DNA of 64,000 bases from Parahoeflea halophila (GCF_900220985.1 NZ_OCPC01000003.1:372001-436000), one strand, 5' to 3'; shown: positions 34,500 through 44,940, counted from the first letter of the stretch. Numbers and translations are program-made. Notes: generated by a model not told the origin, from the letters alone.

Positions 34500-37400
34500 T
34501 CACTCGCCCGGTGACAATTCCGGCTGCTCGGCCTTTCGTCTCTCCATGTCCTTGACTTCGCGCAACTCGCTGTCGAGGCGGCGCTCCTCTTCGGCCGAAG
34601 GCGTGGCGAAGCGCGCCAGCATCAGATAGGCGACCGGGGTCAGGAACAGCGTGGCGATCATGGCAAGACCAAGCCCGCCGACGATCACCCAGCCAAGAGC
34701 AATACGGGCCTCGGCGCCCGCGCCGAAGGCCACCAGCAAAGGCACAGAGCCAAGCACGGTGGAAATCATGGTCATCACCACAGGCCTCAAGCGAATGTTA
34801 GAGGCCTCCTCGATCGCAGAGCGAATATCCATGCCCTGATTGCGCAGCTGGTTGGCGAATTCGACAATCAGAATACCGTTCTTGGCCATTACCCCCACCA
34901 GCAGGACCAGCCCGATCTGACTGTAGACATTGAGCGAGCCCCCGGTCATGGCCATGGCGAAGACCGCACAAGCCAGGCCCAGCGGCACGGTGGAGATGAT
35001 GATGAAGGCGCTGACGAAGCTCTCGAACTGTGCCGACAGCACCAAGAGCACGACGATGATGGCGATGCCAAAGGTAACCAGCATGTCATTGGAGGACTGA
35101 TCCAGGGTCGCGGCTTCGGCCAGTGGAATGATCCGCACACCGCCCGGCATCAACGGTTCGGCCATTGCGACAGCTTCGGCCCAGGCATCTCCCAGCGCAA
35201 AGGCCGGCGACAGACCAGCCGTGATCGAGACCGATCGCATCTGGCTCTCGCGGCGCAGGTCGGGCGCGACCGCTTTCTCGGTCAGGGTGGCAATGGTCGA
35301 CATCGGCACGATGCGGCCGTCGCCAGCCTTGAGATAGATCGATTCCAGATCCGTCGGATCGTTGATCGGGTTGTTGGTCGACAGCAGCTTCACCGGATAG
35401 GCCCGGTCCTCGATGAATACCTGCGCGACCTCGCGGCCGTCCAGCAGCGCCTGCATGGCTTCGGCCAGACCATCGATGTTGACGCCGAGGTCGGACGCGC
35501 GGGCGCGGTCGATCTGAACCGAAATCTGCGGCTGGGTGGTTTCATAGGACAGCCGTATCTGGTTGAAGCGCGAATCCTGCTCGAGCTTCTCGACCATCTG
35601 CTGGCCGACTTCAGCCAGTTCGTCATAATTGTTGCCGACAATGGCAAATTGCAGACCGTTGCCGGCGCCGCGGATGCCCAGGCTGTTGGGCTGGATAGCA
35701 AAGGCGCGCAGACCTGGGACGCTGGCGATGGCACGGTTGAGCTCGGCCACGATGTCGGCCTGGCTCCGCTCGCGTTCGCCCCAGGGCGCCAGCGTGAGCA
35801 CCATGAAGCCGTTGTTTGCCGATCCGCCGATACCAGCAATGGCAAAAATGTTCTGCACCTCGCCGCTGTCGCGCAGCGGCGAAACCAGACGCTCGATCTC
35901 GGTCATGCGGGAGCGGGTGTAGTCAAGACTGACGCCCTGCGGCGCGGAAATCCGCACAAGGGCGACCGCGCGGTCTTCGGGCGGCGTCAGTTCCTGGGGG
36001 ATGGTGGGGAGAAGGGCGAAAGCCGACGCTGCCGCCAACAGAGCGATAACGATGACCACCAGCGGTGCATCGAGCGCCCGGCGCAAAATCTCGGCGTAGA
36101 TCCCCGTCATATGGTCACCAAATGCCACGAAGCGGCTCGGCTTCGAAATTGCGGCCGACATCTTGCGCCGCTTGATCAGCCGGGACGCCAGCATCGGGCA
36201 CAGCGTCAATGCGACGACACTGGAAACCATCACCGTGAACGCCAGCACAAATCCGAATTCCGTGAACAGTCCGCCGGCCTGCCCCGGCAAAAAGGAAATC
36301 GGAATGAAGACCGCGGCGAGTGTCGCGGTGGTGGTGACAACGGCGAAAAACACTTCGCGCGTGCCGATGACGGCAGCGGCGCGAACGCCCATTCCCTCAT
36401 TGCGCTTGCGGACAATGTTTTCGAGCACAACGATGGCGTCATCGACGACCATGCCGGTGGCAAGCACCAGCGCAAGCAGCGTCAGGATATTGACGGAGAA
36501 GCCCGCGAGCCAGATCGCCGCAAAAGCGCCGATCAGCGAGACCGGAAGCGTCACCGCCGGAATGATGGTCGCCCGCCAGTCGCGCAGGAACAGGAAGATG
36601 ATGGCGATGACGATCAGGACGGCAAGCACGAGCGTGTTGCGCACTTCGTCGATGGCGCCGCTGATGAAGGTCGCATCATCGCTGGTCACCCGTATGTCGA
36701 CGCCTTCGGGCAATATGGCCCGAATGCCCTCGGTGGCCGCGCGGACGCCCCGTGAAATCTCCAGCGTGTTGGAGGCGGACTGGCGGATGATGCCCATGCC
36801 TATGCCGGTACGGCCATTGGCGCGCAGCACCGAATCGCCGGGATCGGCGCCCAGCGTCACATTGGCCACGTCACGGAACCTGACCCGGTCGTTGATGTAG
36901 AGGTCCTCGAAACCTTCGGGCGTGGTCACGTCTGCGGTGGCGCGGACGACGATGTCCGAGGTCTGTGCGGTCAGGGAGCCCGCCGGCACATCCAGCGCCA
37001 CATTGCTGAGCGCGCTGCGCAGATCCGCCAATGTCAATCCGTAGGCCGCGAGCCGCGTCTGGTCGACGTCGACGCGGAAAATCTTCTCACGGTCACCATA
37101 GACATTGACGTCTGCAACACCGGGGACTGCGGCCAGGCGGTCGACCACCAGATCTTCGACAAGGATGGTCATGTCCTGGACATTGTAGCGGTCCGACGTC
37201 ACCGCCAGGCGCATCACCGGATCGGAATTGGCGTCGGCCTTGACGATGCGTGGTTCGTCGGCCCCGTCGGGCATGTTGTTGGTCACCCGCCCCAAGGCAT
37301 CGCGCACGTCGGAGGCTGCGACATTGAGATCGGTGCTGTCGGAAAACTCGACCGTGACTCGGCTGCGCCCGAGCGTCGAGGTCGACGACATCGAGGCGAC

Positions 37401-37688
37401 ACCGGCAACGCGGGCCACAGCGCCTTCGACAATCGCGGTGAGTTCACGGTCGACGGTTTCCGGCGAGGCGCCGCTGAACCCGGTGGTGACGGTGATCACC
37501 GGACGGTCGACATCCGGCAGTTCACGAATTTCGGCGCCATAAAGCCCGGCCAGGCCGGCGACGACGATGAGCAGGCTGACAACCGTCGCCAACACCGGCC
37601 GGCGCACCATGAGTGCGGTGCCGCCACCGGTTTCCACCACGCCATCGGGATGTGCATCGGCGACATAATCCTGATTGTCCGCGCTCAT
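34500..37688 (-). CDS. RND efflux transporter, inner-membrane pump subunit
   Basis: This 1062-residue proton-driven pump has the HAE-1 type layout: an N-terminal helix, two large periplasmic loops and helix bundles. The proton-relay aspartates are seen in LATGMVVDDAIVVLENI, and the inner-membrane blocks FLFLRDWRATIIPAVTLPVS and GLVLLVGVMAKNGILIVEFA match the family. The C-terminal cytoplasmic tail is acidic and charged. It follows the adaptor gene with a 4-base overlap. No outer-membrane TolC-type gene is nearby, so a shared outer channel is likely. Substrate unknown: drugs, solvents or lipids. Confidence 0.95.
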   Translation of the reverse strand: MSADNQDYVADAHPDGVVETGGGTALMVRRPVLATVVSLLIVVAGLAGLYGAEIRELPDVDRPVITVTTGFSGASPETVDRELTAIVEGAVARVAGVASMSSTSTLGRSRVTVEFSDSTDLNVAASDVRDALGRVTNNMPDGADEPRIVKADANSDPVMRLAVTSDRYNVQDMTILVEDLVVDRLAAVPGVADVNVYGDREKIFRVDVDQTRLAAYGLTLADLRSALSNVALDVPAGSLTAQTSDIVVRATADVTTPEGFEDLYINDRVRFRDVANVTLGADPGDSVLRANGRTGIGMGIIRQSASNTLEISRGVRAATEGIRAILPEGVDIRVTSDDATFISGAIDEVRNTLVLAVLIVIAIIFLFLRDWRATIIPAVTLPVSLIGAFAAIWLAGFSVNILTLLALVLATGMVVDDAIVVLENIVRKRNEGMGVRAAAVIGTREVFFAVVTTTATLAAVFIPISFLPGQAGGLFTEFGFVLAFTVMVSSVVALTLCPMLASRLIKRRKMSAAISKPSRFVAFGDHMTGIYAEILRRALDAPLVVIVIALLAAASAFALLPTIPQELTPPEDRAVALVRISAPQGVSLDYTRSRMTEIERLVSPLRDSGEVQNIFAIAGIGGSANNGFMVLTLAPWGERERSQADIVAELNRAIASVPGLRAFAIQPNSLGIRGAGNGLQFAIVGNNYDELAEVGQQMVEKLEQDSRFNQIRLSYETTQPQISVQIDRARASDLGVNIDGLAEAMQALLDGREVAQVFIEDRAYPVKLLSTNNPINDPTDLESIYLKAGDGRIVPMSTIATLTEKAVAPDLRRESQMRSVSITAGLSPAFALGDAWAEAVAMAEPLMPGGVRIIPLAEAATLDQSSNDMLVTFGIAIIVVLLVLSAQFESFVSAFIIISTVPLGLACAVFAMAMTGGSLNVYSQIGLVLLVGVMAKNGILIVEFANQLRNQGMDIRSAIEEASNIRLRPVVMTMISTVLGSVPLLVAFGAGAEARIALGWVIVGGLGLAMIATLFLTPVAYLMLARFATPSAEEERRLDSELREVKDMERRKAEQPELSPGE

Positions 37689-38938
37689 GCCCCGTTTCCG
37701 CCCGCTGCTTGAGCGGTTGAACGCTGGGCTGTCGGCTCCCGGGCCGCACCTTGCTGCCGGTTACCCGCCGGCGGCTGGCTGCCGTCAATCACGCGCACGG
37801 TGGCGCCGGGCCTGACGCTCTGGACGCCTTCCGTGACCACCTCATCCCCCGGGGCCAGCTCAGCCTTGACCAGAACGGAGTCAGAGTTGCGCTGAATGAT
37901 GGCGACATCGACCCGCTCGGCAGTGCTGTCGGTGATTTTCCAGACATAGGGGCCTGCTGAATCCCACTGGATTGCCAGCGGATCGACAGCCGGCCAGCGC
38001 TCCCCTTCGAACTTCATGCTGACTTCGAAGGACATGCCGGCGCGCAACGTGTCCTCATCATTGGCGATCCGTGCGCGGACACGCAGGGTCCGGCTGGTCT
38101 CGTCCACCCGGTTGTCGACAGCGGAAATCTCTCCGCTGAAGCGCTCGCCCGGACGGGAACTGGCCAGTGCTGTAACCTGCTTGCCGATTTCCATGCCCGA
38201 CGCAAAGCGCTCGGGCACGTAGAACTCGATCAGGATCTGGCTGCGGTCATCAATGCTGGCAATCTCGCTCTGGCTGGTCACATAATCGCCGGTGTTGACG
38301 GCGAGAATACCGAGCGATCCGCTGATCGGCGCGGTAACGGTGCGGCGGGACAGCTCCAGTTCGGCTTCCTTCAGTGCCACCTTCGCCGCATCCAGCGCAT
38401 TTTGCGCCTGGTCGGCCTCAACACTGGACACAGCGCTGCTGGCCACCAGGCTTTGAAGCCGCGTCACCTTGGCTGCCGCATCCTCGACTATGAGCCTGGC
38501 CCGCTCGACGGCGAGTTCTTCCTCCGCTGCATCAAGCCGGATCAGCACATCGCCACGCTCGACCCTGCTGCCCGGGCGCACCGGAATATCGGCAATCTGA
38601 CTGGAAACAAGCGTTCTGACCGAAACAGATTGAACGGCCTGGCCAGTTCCGATGGCGGTCAGCCTGTCGTTGACCACACCTTCGCTGACCGGTGCAACGA
38701 CCACGATCGCCTCGCGCCCGCCGCGGCGCCCCCGCTGACCGGCACCGTTCTTCCCGGCCGCCGAGCCGGCCCGATCCGCTTCGGTTTCAGGCGCGAACAG
38801 CGAGATCCGCTCGAGTCCGTTGCGGACGAGCACCTCATGGGCGCCGGGATAGGCCCAGGACCAAGTCACGAATGCGACCGCGATCAGAGCCAGCGACAAC
38901 AGCGTTTGTTTCCAGAGCTTCAAATTCGTGTCTTTCAA
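37685..38938 (-). CDS. RND efflux periplasmic adaptor (HlyD/AcrA type)
   Basis: This adaptor links the pump to an outer-membrane channel. It has an N-terminal anchor (TLLSLALIAVAFVTWSWAY), a Gly-Arg-rich linker (GAGQRGRRGGRE), a barrel-sandwich hybrid domain (VSEGVVNDRLTAIGTGQAVQ), a coiled-coil hairpin (about 30 heptad-like residues around VEADQAQNALDAAKVALKEA) and beta-barrel domains, then a Gln/Ala-rich tail. The start is uncertain: no ATG lies near the anchor, and TTG at 38938 (about 417 residues) or TTG at 38923 are the candidates. Upstream in-frame starts at 39079 and 39106 would add a Cys/Arg-rich stretch unlike a signal. It overlaps the pump gene by four bases. Confidence 0.88.
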   Translation of the reverse strand: MKDTNLKLWKQTLLSLALIAVAFVTWSWAYPGAHEVLVRNGLERISLFAPETEADRAGSAAGKNGAGQRGRRGGREAIVVVAPVSEGVVNDRLTAIGTGQAVQSVSVRTLVSSQIADIPVRPGSRVERGDVLIRLDAAEEELAVERARLIVEDAAAKVTRLQSLVASSAVSSVEADQAQNALDAAKVALKEAELELSRRTVTAPISGSLGILAVNTGDYVTSQSEIASIDDRSQILIEFYVPERFASGMEIGKQVTALASSRPGERFSGEISAVDNRVDETSRTLRVRARIANDEDTLRAGMSFEVSMKFEGERWPAVDPLAIQWDSAGPYVWKITDSTAERVDVAIIQRNSDSVLVKAELAPGDEVVTEGVQSVRPGATVRVIDGSQPPAGNRQQGAAREPTAQRSTAQAAGGNGA

Positions 38939-39329
38939 TTCTGTACCGCGAAAACCATCACCAACGCCCCTCTTGCCTCGGGACCGGCAATACGGCCAGC
39001 CGTGCCGGCCAATGCAGTTGCGAACGGAACATTTCAAGTGTTCAACATAGCGCCTTGTCAGCGGAAGGCACCTTAGCATTTGGACAGGACTTGAAAATCT
39101 GGCCACCAGTATCTTTTGACAGCGGATTATCGCGCGCCATGCCCCGGAGGAAACAGAAATCCCCTCCTGAATCAGCCTGCAACATGGACGTATGACAGAG
39201 ACGTTCCTAGATAGACGAAAACCGCCAGACGCGAATGCCTGTCACCTCACGCTTCGCGTTTCCGACCCGGATCGGATTTCGGAGGGTGACCGAGACCCCA
39301 GATGCTTACGGGAAAGACGACCAGTATTC
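38939..39329. other. Divergent spacer between RND adaptor and idi (391 bases)
   Basis: The region holds the promoters of both units. The idi frame stays open upstream to an ATG at 39192, but that extension is Arg/Pro/Asp-rich and unlike IPP isomerase, and the adaptor frame is also open upstream. I do not see a separate gene or a clear operator. Confidence 0.4.
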
Positions 39330-39854
39330 ATGAACCCAGACCAGATCTTCATTCCCGCGATTGCCCAGGACGGGTCCCTGTATCCGGTGGAGAAACTCCA
39401 GGTCCATAAAAGCGGGCTGCTTCACCTGGCGGTTTCGGTTTTCATCTTCGATGACGAACACCTTTTGATCCAGAAGCGCGCCAGTACGAAATATCATTGC
39501 GGCGGGCTCTGGGCCAACAGCTGCTGCACCCATCCGAACTGGGAGGAAGCGCTCGAAGTAGCGGCGCACCGGCGCCTGACCGAGGAACTCGGAATCGAGG
39601 TTCCCGTGCTGGCGCAGCGGGTGGTCGAGTATTCCGCCGATGTCGGCGACGGTTTGCACGAACACGAGAGGGTGACGATGTATACCGGGACAGCGGACCG
39701 CACCTCGCTGAAGATCGCGCCCGATCCGCTTGAAGTCGAGGAGACGCGCTGGATCACGAAGGACGCACTCCACGCCGAAATTGCCCACACCCCTGAGCGC
39801 TTTACGCCATGGTTCCGGATTTACGCGCAGCGCCATCCGGATCTGAGGTTCTGA
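39330..39854 (+). CDS. idi: Isopentenyl-diphosphate delta-isomerase, type I
   Basis: The enzyme converts IPP and DMAPP in isoprenoid synthesis. The product is 174 residues, the short bacterial form of the Nudix-fold enzyme. The catalytic cysteine and metal site are in LWANSCCTHPNWEEA, and the conserved glutamates are in RLTEELGIEVP and EVEETRWITKDAL. The ATG at 39330 gives the family start (DQIFIPAIAQDG); an upstream ATG at 39192 would add 46 residues of poor character. In alphaproteobacteria this gene often sits with carotenoid or photosynthesis genes, none of which are in the window. Confidence 0.92.
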   Translation: MNPDQIFIPAIAQDGSLYPVEKLQVHKSGLLHLAVSVFIFDDEHLLIQKRASTKYHCGGLWANSCCTHPNWEEALEVAAHRRLTEELGIEVPVLAQRVVEYSADVGDGLHEHERVTMYTGTADRTSLKIAPDPLEVEETRWITKDALHAEIAHTPERFTPWFRIYAQRHPDLRF

Positions 39855-39874
39855 CCGGAGCCTTGTCGTTCGGA

Positions 39875-41038
39875 TCAGTCCGACGGATCGGGTCCGCGCA
39901 TCCTGAGCGAAATCTGCACCATCAGGATCGCCAGGGCCGAGAGCGCCACGCAGATCCAGAAGGCGTTAACCCCGACCACGCCGAAAGCGATGCCGAAGCT
40001 TGCCACGATCAGGATCGAAAAGCCCTGCATCATGACACCGAACAGGCTCTGCGCCTCGGCCGAGATGTCTTCGCTGGTGCGCTTTGCAATGAAATAAAGA
40101 CAGCCGAGATAGGAAAACGTGAAGGTGACGGCTTGGCCAAGCTGCATCAGCACAATGACCCAGAGCGGCGGCGACAGCGTCATGCCGACCCAGCGGACGA
40201 CCGAGACGATACCAGCCATCAGAATCAGCACACGGGCGGCAAAACGGATATTGATCCGCTTCCAGGCAAACATGGTGGCTGCTTCCGCTCCTGCTCCCAG
40301 CGCAATCAGCACGCCGATTGTGGACTCGGAGAGGCCCTGCTGTTTCCACACCAGCGACGAGAACGCGTTCATGACCATGTGATTGGCAAACAGGATCGCG
40401 CCGGCAATCACCGGCAGCAGAACCCAGGGTCTGAACGCGGCGATGACGTCGCGCGACAGGAACGCCCCTTCGGCTTTCGTGCGTGGCTGATCGGCGTCCC
40501 GCAAGCGCGGCAGGCCGACCGCAGCTAGGAAACGGGAAAAACAGGCCAGTGCAATCAGCCAGACAAAGGCAGACGCGCCGAGCCACAGCACCACGTAGCC
40601 GGTCACGAAGCACATGGCGAGGAAACCGATGGTGCCCCAGGCGCGGACAGCACCGAAGGAAAATCCGAGCCGCAGCGACAGCCGCATGGTGGCGGCATCG
40701 GCGACCGGGCTGACCAGTCCGGCAGGCAGCGTTGCCATGGTCCAGACCAGCAGGATCATCCAGAAATCTTCCGCAAGGCCGAGCAGCAGCGAGCTGAAAG
40801 CCGCAAGCCCAGTGCCGAGCATGATCGCCTGCTTCCAGTCCGGCGCACGGTCGGCAAGCCGGCCGACAAGCACGCTGAACAACAGCATGCCGGCCATTGG
40901 CAGCGTGTTGATCAGCCCGATACCGGCATCGCTGATGCCGCGCTCATTGAGCCAGATCGGCAGATAGGTGACGGTGACCGCAGGCGCCCAGAACGCCAGG
41001 GCGTAATAGCGGGTCGCCGCAAATTCCGGCTTTGACAT
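39875..41038 (-). CDS. Major facilitator superfamily transporter (LacY/NupG-like subfamily)
   Basis: The product is 387 residues with about 12 hydrophobic segments. The N-terminus (MSKPEFAATRYYALAFWAPA) and the motif VLVGRLADRAPDWKQAIM between helices 2 and 3 are typical of MFS_1-like proteins related to sugar, nucleoside or phenylpropionate transporters. The ATG at 41038 is chosen because the hydrophobic part starts soon after; the frame runs to 41221 through low-coding sequence. It ends 20 bases after and convergent to idi. Substrate and direction cannot be told. Confidence 0.85.
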   Translation of the reverse strand: MSKPEFAATRYYALAFWAPAVTVTYLPIWLNERGISDAGIGLINTLPMAGMLLFSVLVGRLADRAPDWKQAIMLGTGLAAFSSLLLGLAEDFWMILLVWTMATLPAGLVSPVADAATMRLSLRLGFSFGAVRAWGTIGFLAMCFVTGYVVLWLGASAFVWLIALACFSRFLAAVGLPRLRDADQPRTKAEGAFLSRDVIAAFRPWVLLPVIAGAILFANHMVMNAFSSLVWKQQGLSESTIGVLIALGAGAEAATMFAWKRINIRFAARVLILMAGIVSVVRWVGMTLSPPLWVIVLMQLGQAVTFTFSYLGCLYFIAKRTSEDISAEAQSLFGVMMQGFSILIVASFGIAFGVVGVNAFWICVALSALAILMVQISLRMRGPDPSD

Positions 41039-41440
41039 CGGCAACAGGCCTTGAACGAAAATGTATGGTGCAAAACGCGTGCGGGGAACAGACGATCCCG
41101 CAAGCACAGTCGCGGGAATCGGATCAGCCTTAATCCATCCCGCCGGACAGCGCCATGCCCGTTTGCGGTCTTCAGCTGTCAATTCACCTGCCGGCCCGCC
41201 TGCCGCTGCAGGGGCTGGCAACCGTTCTTGCGCAATGCTTGGACATCTCTGCGCCAGCCAGGCGTTTTATGGCTTCCATTCGCTACCGGTTGAGCCGAGG
41301 GGCGTCTGGTCACGCCACGCTGCAACCGGACGCGGTGTCAAGTGTTGCCTGGTATTCTGAATTCTGCGGGAGTTGATGTGCGCACCACCTTGGGCGCCGC
41401 ACTCCAGTCAATCTGATGCATCGGACTGATTTGAAAAGAC
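41039..41440. other. Gene-free region upstream of the MFS gene (402 bases)
   Basis: This stretch lies between the MFS start and tRNA-Pro. Several short open frames cross it on the plus strand but none has a plausible start or composition. The tRNA and its downstream flank show no integrase, direct repeat or attachment-like duplication. Confidence 0.4.
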
Positions 41441-41517
41441 TGGTCGGAGTGAGAGGATTCGAACCTCCGACCCCGTCGTCCCGAACGACGTGCGCTACCA
41501 GGCTGCGCTACACTCCG
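41441..41517 (-). tRNA. tRNA-Pro (CGG anticodon)
   Basis: The 77-base gene folds as a cloverleaf on the minus strand: acceptor CGGAGTG pairs with CACTCCG, D stem GCGC/GCGC, anticodon stem CGTCG/CGACG with loop TTCGGGA (anticodon CGG), T loop TTCGAAT, and an encoded 3' CCA. It reads proline codon CCG, frequent in this GC-rich genome. Confidence 0.97.
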
Positions 41518-41608
41518 TGACCAGCGGCTGGCTTATAAACCGGCTCAAACCATGCCACAAGCCCCTTCGAACATCAAATTTTCAAAGAAGATGCCGCACG
41601 GCCACCCG

Positions 41609-42136
41609 TCACTTTGAAGGGCGAAATGCCTTGAGGATCTCGTCATGGGTTTCGATCCGCCCTGCCCCGATAAGGTCAAGACAGAAGGGAATGGCGGGGA
41701 ACACCGCGGTAAGGCATGTGTCAATTGAACCTGGCTTGCCGGGCAGATTGACGATCAATGTCTTGCCGCGGGTACCGGCTGTCTGGCGCGACAGGATGGC
41801 GGTGGGCACGAAATCCAGGCTGACCTTGCGCATCAGTTCGCCAAAACCCGGCAATTCCTTCTCCATCACCACCTTCATGGCTTCCGGCGTCTGATCGCGC
41901 GGCGACGGGCCGGTACCACCGGTGGTCAGTACCAAGTCGACGCCGTCCTCGTCACACAGACGGATCAGCATGTCTCGGACGCTTTCGACTCCGTCGGGGA
42001 TGACGTGCACGACGATGTCAGCCGGGCTCGACATCACCCGTTCAAGCCAGGCCTTGACTGCCGGGCCGCCCAGATCCTCGTACTCGCCACGGCTGGCGCG
42101 GTCGGACACGGTGAGGACGGCGATGCGAACGGTCAT
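41609..42136 (-). CDS. moaB: Molybdopterin adenylyltransferase/MoaB-type protein
   Basis: Proteins of this family adenylylate molybdopterin or act in molybdenum cofactor assembly. The product is 175 residues. The motifs are AVLTVSDRASRGEYEDLGGP at the N-terminus and LVLTTGGTGPSPRDQTPEA for substrate binding, then VNLPGKPGSIDTCLTAVFPA. Mog and MoaB share these motifs and cannot be separated by eye. It lies next to tRNA-Pro and is monocistronic as far as visible. Confidence 0.92.
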   Translation of the reverse strand: MTVRIAVLTVSDRASRGEYEDLGGPAVKAWLERVMSSPADIVVHVIPDGVESVRDMLIRLCDEDGVDLVLTTGGTGPSPRDQTPEAMKVVMEKELPGFGELMRKVSLDFVPTAILSRQTAGTRGKTLIVNLPGKPGSIDTCLTAVFPAIPFCLDLIGAGRIETHDEILKAFRPSK

Positions 42137-42242
42137 GGGATGTTCCGGTTTTTGGGAAAGACGGCTCCGTTTCTAGCAATCGCCGCATGACCCGGCAACC
42201 GCTTCCAATGCCGCAATTCGTCAAAACGCCCCCGCCGCCGTT

Positions 42243-43856
42243 CTATGGCCGCGCTTCGGCCTTGATCAGGTCCGCTGCCTTTTCGGCGATCATGATGGTG
42301 GGCGCATTGGTGTTGCCGCCGATCAGGGTCGGCATCACCGAGGCGTCGACGACGCGCAAGCCCTCGACGCCGTGCACCTTCAGTTCCGGATCCGTGCCCG
42401 CCATGCCGTCGCGGCCCATGCGGCAGGTACCGACCGGGTGGTAGATGGTGTCGGCGCGCGCCCGGATTTGCTGCATCAATTCTTCGTCGCTCATGCCCTC
42501 GCGGGTATAGATTTCCCTTGTGCGGTATCTTCGCAATGACGGTGCATCCATGATCTTTCGGGTAATTTTGGCCCCCTTCAGCAGCAGCTCCGCATCGCGC
42601 TTGTCGGAGAGATATTTCGGGTCAATCCGCGGTGGGCGCATCGGATCGGGGCTCGCCAGCCCGACCTCGCCGCGCGAATGCGGCCGCAGTACGCAGACAT
42701 GACAGGAATAGCCGTAGCCCATATGCAGTTTGCGCGAGTGATCATCGACCAGGGCGGCGACGAAATGCAGCTGCAGATCGGGCCGGTCGAGACCGGGTTC
42801 CGACTTCAGGAATGCCCCGCCTTCAGCACCCGGTGAGGACACAACCCCGGAGCCGTTTCGCCGCCAGCGCACGATGTCCCGGAGCAGCTTGTAACTTCCG
42901 ATTGCCCCCAGGCCCAGCACATCCGTGTCGCGGGTCTTGGCGATGTAGATGTAATCGAGATGGTCCTGCAGGTTACGGCCGACACCGGGGAGATCCTTGA
43001 CCACATCGATGCCGCGCGAACGCAGATGTTCGCCCGGCCCGATGCCGGACAGCATGAGCAGCTGCGGTGAGTTGAACGCGCCACCACAAAGGACGACCTC
43101 GGCGCGCGCGGACACCTTGTGCTCGGACTTTCCCTTGCGATAGGCGACACCGGTTGCCTTTCTGCCCTGCATCAGGACCCGGGTGGCGTGTGCCTGGGTG
43201 ATCACCGTCAGGTTGGGCCGGTGCATGACCGGATGCAGGTAGGCTGCCGCGGCGGAACAGCGCTCACCAAGCCTGCCGTTGCGCCAGAACTGGGTAACCT
43301 GGTAGAGGCCCGCCCCCTCCTGCTCCGGCCCGTTAAAATCAGGGTTGCGGCGGATCTGAACCTCGGCGGCAGCATCTACAAAGGCCTGGCTGATCGGGCG
43401 CGGGCTTAGTTGCTCGGCGACTTCCAGCGGACCTTCATTGCCGTGCAGCGCGTCGGCGCCACGGATATTGCCCTCGGAGCGCTGGAACAGCGGCAGCACA
43501 TCGGACCAGCCCCAGCCGTGGCACCCCGCCCGGGCCCAGTCGTCATAGTCGGACGGGTGGCCGCGAACATAGAGCATGGCGTTGATGGCACTGGACCCAC
43601 CCAGGCCACGGCCACGCGGCAGGTAGCCGCGCCTGCCGCCAAGGCCTGGTTGCGGCACCGTCTCATAGGCCCAGTTGTTGAGCTTCGGCTTGCCCGGCAA
43701 CATTGCCACTATTCCGAGCGGGGCGCGGATCAGGATGCCTTTGCCGTCGCCGCCGGCCTCAAGCAGGCAAACCTGCAGCTTCGGATCCTCGCTCAACCTT
43801 GCTGCAAGCACCGAACCGGCGGATCCGCCGCCGACGATGACGTAGTCGAACTCCAT
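42243..43856 (-). CDS. GMC family oxidoreductase (choline dehydrogenase-like)
   Basis: The product is 537 residues. It has the FAD motif [17 protein letters not shown] at 5-21, [38 protein letters not shown], and a C-terminal active site [14 protein letters not shown] and [10 protein letters not shown]. It is a second GMC enzyme in the window, clearly diverged from BetA. Likely substrates are alcohols or polyols; no partner cytochrome is adjacent. The ATG at 43856 follows GGAGGAG and is well supported, although the frame stays open upstream to 43994. Confidence 0.9.
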   Translation of the reverse strand: MEFDYVIVGGGSAGSVLAARLSEDPKLQVCLLEAGGDGKGILIRAPLGIVAMLPGKPKLNNWAYETVPQPGLGGRRGYLPRGRGLGGSSAINAMLYVRGHPSDYDDWARAGCHGWGWSDVLPLFQRSEGNIRGADALHGNEGPLEVAEQLSPRPISQAFVDAAAEVQIRRNPDFNGPEQEGAGLYQVTQFWRNGRLGERCSAAAAYLHPVMHRPNLTVITQAHATRVLMQGRKATGVAYRKGKSEHKVSARAEVVLCGGAFNSPQLLMLSGIGPGEHLRSRGIDVVKDLPGVGRNLQDHLDYIYIAKTRDTDVLGLGAIGSYKLLRDIVRWRRNGSGVVSSPGAEGGAFLKSEPGLDRPDLQLHFVAALVDDHSRKLHMGYGYSCHVCVLRPHSRGEVGLASPDPMRPPRIDPKYLSDKRDAELLLKGAKITRKIMDAPSLRRYRTREIYTREGMSDEELMQQIRARADTIYHPVGTCRMGRDGMAGTDPELKVHGVEGLRVVDASVMPTLIGGNTNAPTIMIAEKAADLIKAEARP

Positions 43857-44068
43857 CAATGCCTCCTCCCAAAGACCGTCAGGACGCGAGCCTAGAGCAG
43901 AAGCATACCGGCTCCAACAGGTTTCAAATGGGAAGCTCAAAGGCGCGTGGCCGGGGATCCCGGGCAACACTAACAGGCCGATGCCCGCAAGCATCCACCA
44001 CCGGCGTCGCGGGCATTCCCGCTCGGGCCGACTGGCGGACCCCAGACAAAGACCGGATATGCGGTATC

Positions 44069-44794
44069 CTAAGAGCCGGCGCGTTCAGACAGGCGGCTGA
44101 GGTCTGGGACGGAGACATGGCGGTTGTTGAGAATGTGGATGACGTCATCCTTGCGCAGCTTGGTCAACTGCCGGCTGACGGTTTCCATGGTCAGGCCGAG
44201 AAAATCGGCAATGTCGGTGCGGCTCATCGGCAGATCGAACGTCACCGAATCGCTTTCATTGTCCGGGAACGCGTGAGTGGCGATCAGCAACAGAAAGCTA
44301 GCCACCTTCTCGCCGGCGGTCTTGCGGCCGAGTGTCAGCATCCAGTCGCGCGCTTCATCCAGCTCGGCCAACGTCTGCTCGAACAGCTTGTGCTCGAGTT
44401 CCGGCATTTCGCTGATCATGCGTTCGATCGCGGCCTTGGGAAAGGAACAGACCTTAACCTCGGTCGCGGCTTCGGCGCTGACGCCATTTTCGGACCGGAA
44501 CGGACGGCCGAGAAAATCGGGAGCAAACTGCAGGCCGACAATCTGCTGACGGCCATCTGCCATCATCTTGGAAAGCTTTACGACACCGGAAATGATGTTG
44601 GAATAGCTCGTTGTTTTCAAACTTTCGCCCACCAGTTCGGTACCGGACTCGACAGCCCGGCGGGTCGAGTGCCTGCTCAATTGCAACAGCTGATCGGGTG
44701 TCAATGCTCCGCAGACGCCGCGATGGCGGCTCTCGCAGGCCCGACAAAGGACCGGTGTCTCCGAATTGTGGACGTCTTTGCGTTGAATATCCAT
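44069..44794 (-). CDS. fnrN: Fnr-type oxygen-sensing transcriptional regulator (FnrN)
   Basis: This Crp/Fnr regulator activates low-oxygen genes. The product is 241 residues. Four cysteines fit an oxygen-labile [4Fe-4S] cluster: C17, C20 and C28 in the N-terminal [13 protein letters not shown] segment and C116 in VKVCSF, the layout of Fnr/FnrN. The C-terminal HTH reads [20 protein letters not shown], where E-x-x-S-R in the recognition helix matches TTGA-N6-TCAA sites. Such a site is present at 44941 upstream, suggesting autoregulation. The ATG at 44794 was chosen over 44806 by similarity to family starts; either is possible. Confidence 0.93.
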   Translation of the reverse strand: MDIQRKDVHNSETPVLCRACESRHRGVCGALTPDQLLQLSRHSTRRAVESGTELVGESLKTTSYSNIISGVVKLSKMMADGRQQIVGLQFAPDFLGRPFRSENGVSAEAATEVKVCSFPKAAIERMISEMPELEHKLFEQTLAELDEARDWMLTLGRKTAGEKVASFLLLIATHAFPDNESDSVTFDLPMSRTDIADFLGLTMETVSRQLTKLRKDDVIHILNNRHVSVPDLSRLSERAGS

Positions 44795-44940
44795 GGCGCT
44801 CCCCAATCGGAACTACTCTACTTCACCGCGTAATGCTTAAACAGACACAAAAAGTCGCATACGTATTTGCGCCTCTTTCCGTATCCGCTGCCATTCCAAA
44901 GTGACGCCGTGAGCATGAAGACGGGTCTGCTTTGCCCGAT

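Noticed and set aside
42243-43856. A second betA
   Set aside because: It is a GMC enzyme but diverged from BetA and away from bet genes, so choline specificity is unsupported.
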